NCBI GenBank assembly: GCA_964638865.1
Contig: CAZXBG010000139.1
Location: 1 to 10,432 of the forward strand
DNA: 10,432 nucleotides
Reading direction: 5' to 3'
From: UBA7236 sp964638865
Lineage (GTDB): Bacteria > Bacteroidota > Bacteroidia > Chitinophagales > BACL12
The position numbers and the translations under genes were made by a program. The notes beneath the pieces were generated by a model that did not search any database, had not been told where the DNA came from, and saw only the letters and a list, made by a program, of their open reading frames with translations. How positions within the stretch are numbered: the stretch's first letter is position 1; every line of letters begins with the position of its first letter. Shown in pieces: positions 7,306-10,432 of the stretch.

Positions 7306-9468
7306 TCAATGTACGATGCTAATTCTACAATAATACTTTTGGTTATTGATCTCCGCGGTGACAATATAATTTCCGGAGGGCAGATTGCTCATATCGCAAG
7401 TTCCGGAATGCGCAGATACCGATCTTATTGCAACTAAATTACCGGTGCTATTAAACACCGTTAAATTGACCTTATCAGATAAATCTGTTATGTCGTATTG
7501 AACAATTCCGGCAGAAATAGTAGGATAGATATTAAATTGTAAAGGATTGAATTCAACTATATCCACCCCATCATTATCTGTTATATCTACTACAATATCA
7601 GGAATACTGAATGTTGTATAATTTGTATCACTTGTTGTAATAGTACATTCAATTATACCGATGTGTAAACCTTCATAAAATGGATCATCGTAAATATAAA
7701 CATCAACTGTTCTTGCAATTAAGGCGCTGTCGTTTCTAAATTTATGAGAAACGATATTACCGTGTCCTTTTCCAAGGTCCAATTGATCGTCAGGGTCAAA
7801 ATTAATGGTCACCGTTAACTGTGGTATGCTTGTTAAAACCACATTAAAAAATAAAATACTGTCGCCCTCCGTTCCTGCTAATCCTGTTGTATCTTCAATT
7901 ACAATACCTGGCATAAGATCGTTGTCGAATATTATAATATCAAATGGATCTAAAGAAAATGCTGAATAATCAGGGTCCGCAGTAATTATTTCAAAACTTA
8001 CCGAACCTGCATGTGTGCCTTCAAAAATAACATCATCGTAGGCTTTTACAATTGCGATATGTGGATTCAAAGCAGTTCCATTCGGCGGAAATACCAGTTG
8101 CAACAGCTCTCCCGGAGCACCAGCCAAACGCAATTGCAGGTCGGGAATTACATTAATAAAAACCGTATCTGTTGGAACAGATGCTAAATAAATTTCAACA
8201 GGAATTTCACCATCTCCTTCAATTACTTCCAGTATTGCAGGAATAGAAAAATGTATTTCCGGAGTACTGTCGTTATCATATATTGCATAAATTACATCAT
8301 CAATTATCAAATCTGCATAATTAGTATCTAAAGAAATAATGGCAAATTGGATTAATCCGGAATGCACTCCTTCAAATTCGGTATCGTCAAATGCGCGAAT
8401 GGAAATTCCTTCAAAATTCAAACTCGATGCATTGGGTTCAAATATTAATTCCACTGCTTCGCCTGGAATTCCGGTAATTCGCATTTGGTCATCGGGATCC
8501 ACAATTATTTTCACAGTATCGTAGGGAATGGATTTTAATGCAAATAAAAGATCAACTCCCGTAAGTCCTTCCGTTAAAAAGGTGTCCAGATTAATTACAG
8601 CATTAATTGCAGGAACACTGTCGTTATCATAAATAATATAGGTAAGATCAGGAATAATAAATCCTGCATAAATGATATCATCTGTAGTTACAGTATAATT
8701 TACTGTACCACTGTGCAAGTCTTCAAAAATAGCATCATCTGCTGCGCGGATATTAACTCCGTTTAAGTTCAAACTCGATGCATTTGGAGGGAAAATAAGC
8801 TCCACAGCTTCACCGGGAGTTCCGGTTATTCGCATTTGATCATCAGGATCTATGGTGATAATAACCGTGTCGCTCGGAATAGAATTCATGGAAAATAATA
8901 ATTCAACACCGCTTAGACCTTCTGTTAAAAAAGTATCTGTATTTACGATATAATTTATTCCGGGCATCAGATCATTATCTTCAATTAAATATTGAATATC
9001 GTTCATCACAAGTTCATTAAATCCCGAACCGGCGGTATCTAATAAAAAGGTAATATTTCCATAATGCCAATCTTCAAAAATAATATCATCCACGGGTTTT
9101 ACTTTTATCTCCTGCGGCAAGAGTGCCATAGGATAAGGTGCAAAATATAGAGTGACCGGCACGCCCGCGCCGAGTCCGAGGTTTAATTGTGCATCAGGAA
9201 TAGCAGTTATTGCCACTGTATCAGAAGGAATACTGTCAAGAGCAATGGTAAGGGAAGAAAAAATTGCTATAAAATCCTCCCGGAGTGTATCCGGAGTTGA
9301 AACAACTACAAATTCAGGGATCGTATCCTCTGCTAGGGGCAAAGGGTAAAAATTTTTGCCTGATAAATTATTCGCCGGCGCTGAAAATAGTATGAAGGGC
9401 AACAAAATGAGCAGTATAAAAAAGAGTACCACCCGCCAATCGATATTCACCTTTCTGAAAAGTGTCAT
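7306..9468 (-). CDS. exported Calx-beta repeat protein with T9SS C-terminal sorting tail
   Basis: This large secreted protein of about 720 residues has a hydrophobic signal segment at 13-31 (VVLFFILLILLPFILFSAPA). The start at 9468 is chosen because it gives a normal signal-peptide length. An ATG at 9507 and a TTG at 9531 are in frame, but the TTG would overlap the promoter-like element GAACTTTG. Five consecutive repeats follow, at about 50-166, 167-283, 284-400, 401-517 and 518-633. Each ends in DND and contains a 'DD..FE..H.G' block, the form of Calx-beta-like domains that bind calcium in extracellular proteins. The last 80 residues (FNIYPT, VFNSTGNL, LPSGNYIV, YYCRISIVH) match the type A sorting domain recognised by the type IX system, which predicts surface attachment or release. 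There is no catalytic domain, so an adhesive or structural role is the simplest inference. It is divergent from the barrel gene and has its own strand-mate, the ATPase, 115 bases downstream. Confidence 0.85.
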   Translation of the reverse strand: MTLFRKVNIDWRVVLFFILLILLPFILFSAPANNLSGKNFYPLPLAEDTIPEFVVVSTPDTLREDFIAIFSSLTIALDSIPSDTVAITAIPDAQLNLGLGAGVPVTLYFAPYPMALLPQEIKVKPVDDIIFEDWHYGNITFLLDTAGSGFNELVMNDIQYLIEDNDLMPGINYIVNTDTFLTEGLSGVELLFSMNSIPSDTVIITIDPDDQMRITGTPGEAVELIFPPNASSLNLNGVNIRAADDAIFEDLHSGTVNYTVTTDDIIYAGFIIPDLTYIIYDNDSVPAINAVINLDTFLTEGLTGVDLLFALKSIPYDTVKIIVDPDDQMRITGIPGEAVELIFEPNASSLNFEGISIRAFDDTEFEGVHSGLIQFAIISLDTNYADLIIDDVIYAIYDNDSTPEIHFSIPAILEVIEGDGEIPVEIYLASVPTDTVFINVIPDLQLRLAGAPGELLQLVFPPNGTALNPHIAIVKAYDDVIFEGTHAGSVSFEIITADPDYSAFSLDPFDIIIFDNDLMPGIVIEDTTGLAGTEGDSILFFNVVLTSIPQLTVTINFDPDDQLDLGKGHGNIVSHKFRNDSALIARTVDVYIYDDPFYEGLHIGIIECTITTSDTNYTTFSIPDIVVDITDNDGVDIVEFNPLQFNIYPTISAGIVQYDITDLSDKVNLTVFNSTGNLVAIRSVSAHSGTCDMSNLPSGNYIVTAEINNQKYYCRISIVH
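7570..9321 (-). repeat. five tandem 117-codon Calx-beta-like repeats
   Basis: Successive DND repeat ends are spaced by 117, 117, 117 and 116 residues, so the DNA period is about 351 bases: 8971-9321, 8620-8970, 8269-8619, 7918-8268 and 7570-7917. Units two and three are much closer to each other than to the rest. They share DTFLTEGL, DPDDQMRITG and PGEAVELIF almost intact, and the DNA around 8471-8500 and 8822-8851 is alike. This points to a recent unit duplication. Confidence 0.8.
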
Positions 9469-9632
9469 GAGGTTTTGATTATTCCTTAAAGTTAGTTGTA
9501 CTCCCATTGGATTATGGCTTGTTTTTAGCAAAGTTCATGTTTTTTAGTGTGAATCACCCAATCTGTTTAGTAAAGCATTTCAATAAGGAACGATAATTGT
9601 GGATTTATGACATTTGCTTTACATAAAATATC

Positions 9633-9640
9633 TAATTTTA
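9633..9640 (+). promoter_or_regulatory. weak -7 promoter element for the beta-barrel gene
   Basis: TAATTTTA matches TAnnTTTG at seven of eight positions. It has a TTG at 9614-9616 as a possible -33 element, with a slightly short spacer of 16 bases. It would give a leader of about 20 bases before the ATG at 9666. Confidence 0.35.
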
Positions 9641-9665
9641 CACAGGGAAAATCCGTTAAACAGCT

Positions 9666-10259
9666 ATGCAAATTAAGATTCGAATATTGTTTTTGTCATT
9701 CCTATGCTATTTTGTTGCCGCACAGAGTTTTGCGCAAACACAAACCATAGAACCGGAAGAGAAAGATCCCGAGGCAGAAGAATTTACCGAAAAAAAATGG
9801 AAGGATAAAATTATTGTCGGCGGAAACGTAAGTGCCCAGTTTGGTAATGCCACTTTTATAGAAATTTCTCCATTGGTAGGTTATAGAATTACGGAAGATT
9901 TAACTTCCGGTGTAGGTTTCACCTATCAATATTTGAGTGAGAATTACAACATTTATAATTTTTACGACTACAAGGCAACAGTAATGGGTGCCCGCATATT
10001 TTCACAATACGATCTCCTTTTCGGAATTTTCGCGCATGCAGAATATGAATATTCCTGGTACAAATTCACCTATGAAGATGTCAATCTCGGCGAATATTCA
10101 GGTGCTGTTCCGGCTTTTTTTGTCGGTGGCGGGTATAGTTATCAAATAAGCGACAATGCCCGTTTTCAAATAATGGCATTATATGATGTGTTGCATTCTG
10201 CGGAATCAATTTATATTAATCCCTGGTCGATAAGGATGGGGTTTAACATTGGGTTGTGA
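9666..10259 (+). CDS. small outer-membrane beta-barrel protein, unknown function
   Basis: This 197-residue protein has a clear signal peptide (1-23, cleavage after QSFA). A short charged linker follows (about 29-48, EPEEKDPEAEEFTEKKWKDK). The rest alternates hydrophobic and polar residues in glycine- and tyrosine-rich strands: VGGNVSAQFG, ISPLVGYRI, SGVGFTYQYL, ATVMGARIFSQYDL, GIFAHAEYEYSWY, AFFVGGGYSYQI and the terminal WSIRMGFNIGL. This is the pattern of a porin-like barrel of about eight to ten strands in the Bacteroidota outer membrane. No ligand-binding or catalytic motif is visible, and I do not recognise a named family. It is divergent from the Calx-beta protein, with about 130-200 bases between them depending on that protein's start. 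Confidence 0.8.
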   Translation: MQIKIRILFLSFLCYFVAAQSFAQTQTIEPEEKDPEAEEFTEKKWKDKIIVGGNVSAQFGNATFIEISPLVGYRITEDLTSGVGFTYQYLSENYNIYNFYDYKATVMGARIFSQYDLLFGIFAHAEYEYSWYKFTYEDVNLGEYSGAVPAFFVGGGYSYQISDNARFQIMALYDVLHSAESIYINPWSIRMGFNIGL

Positions 10260-10271
10260 AATTGTTTCCTT

Positions 10272-10366
10272 TTCTGAGTTCTGTGTTCTGAGCCTGCCTG
10301 CCAACTACGACAGCATCAGGCAGGTTCTGAGTTCTGGGTTAGCAAATTGACACTGCCAACTTCGAC
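10272..10366. repeat. imperfect ~54-bp tandem repeat with internal hairpin
   Basis: TTCTGAGTTCTG occurs at 10272-10283 and 10325-10336. TGCCAACTACGAC at 10299-10311 recurs as TGCCAACTTCGAC at 10354-10366. The offsets of 53 and 55 bases make two degraded copies of one unit. Within the first, CCTGCCTG (10293-10300) pairs with CAGGCAGG (10317-10324). Such runs of 'gttctgag' and 'cctgcctg' are common intergenic filler in Bacteroidota, and there is no gene in this stretch. Confidence 0.5.
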
Positions 10367-10432
10367 TTGTTTGAAATTCCGGGTATGCATCATCGATAAA
10401 TCAACTTTGCTACCTTTTTCATGATAAAAAGG

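Noticed and set aside
7570..9321. Regular repeats considered as a CRISPR-like array
   Set aside because: The period is about 351 bases, in frame, and encodes protein domains; there are no short identical repeats with spacers.
9469..9531. Longer N-terminus for the Calx-beta protein using TTG at 9531 or ATG at 9507
   Set aside because: The TTG overlaps a promoter-like GAACTTTG (9529-9536), and both starts make the stretch before the signal peptide unusually long. The ATG at 9507 remains possible.
10421..10432. ATG ATA AAA AGG at the right edge as the start of a further plus-strand gene, preceded by CAACTTTG at 10402-10409
   Set aside because: Only four codons are in the window. The -7 match has one mismatch and no -33 element at the right distance.

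Overview
The window looks like a chromosomal segment of an AT-rich member of the Bacteroidota. Evidence for this is a C-terminal type IX secretion (T9SS) sorting tail, a TonB-dependent receptor with the N-terminal carboxypeptidase-regulatory-like domain usual in this phylum, an Rhs core of the Bacteroidota type (YGFNGKERDSE ... NPRLGKFLSVDP), and TAnnTTTG-type -7 promoter elements instead of TATAAT. No RNA gene, transposase, integrase or CRISPR array was seen.

Left end (1-1889): two genes on the minus strand form an orphan toxin cassette. The first is the displaced C-terminal tip of an Rhs protein, with a conserved core of about 100 residues followed by a variable domain. That domain carries an 'aREHDlAmD' motif suggestive of a phospholipase A2-like fold. 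Seven bases after its stop comes a small cysteine-containing lipoprotein, which is the natural candidate for its immunity protein. The pair is bracketed by an 18-nt, 17/18 direct repeat (52-69 and 1776-1793).

Centre (1890-7190): on the plus strand are a small histidine-bearing secreted or anchored protein that starts with GTG, a strong intrinsic terminator, and a 754-residue TonB-dependent receptor with a DHGTD/SHAHGQGY plug signature. Converging on it, across a bidirectional terminator, is an 802-residue copper-type P1B ATPase of the CcoI/FixI class. It has a cysteine-rich N-terminal domain, one CxxC heavy-metal domain and a CPC motif. Together these suggest a metal uptake and delivery locus, but the substrate of the receptor cannot be read from the sequence.

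Right end (7306-10432): a large minus-strand exported protein is built from five Calx-beta-like repeats of almost exactly 117 residues with a T9SS tail. It is transcribed divergently from a plus-strand outer-membrane beta-barrel protein of 197 residues. The last 170 bases are non-coding, with an imperfect tandem repeat and a hairpin.

The parts most worth following are the orphan Rhs/PLA2-like toxin with its lipoprotein partner, the direct repeats around that pair, and the small His-containing protein with its TonB receptor.
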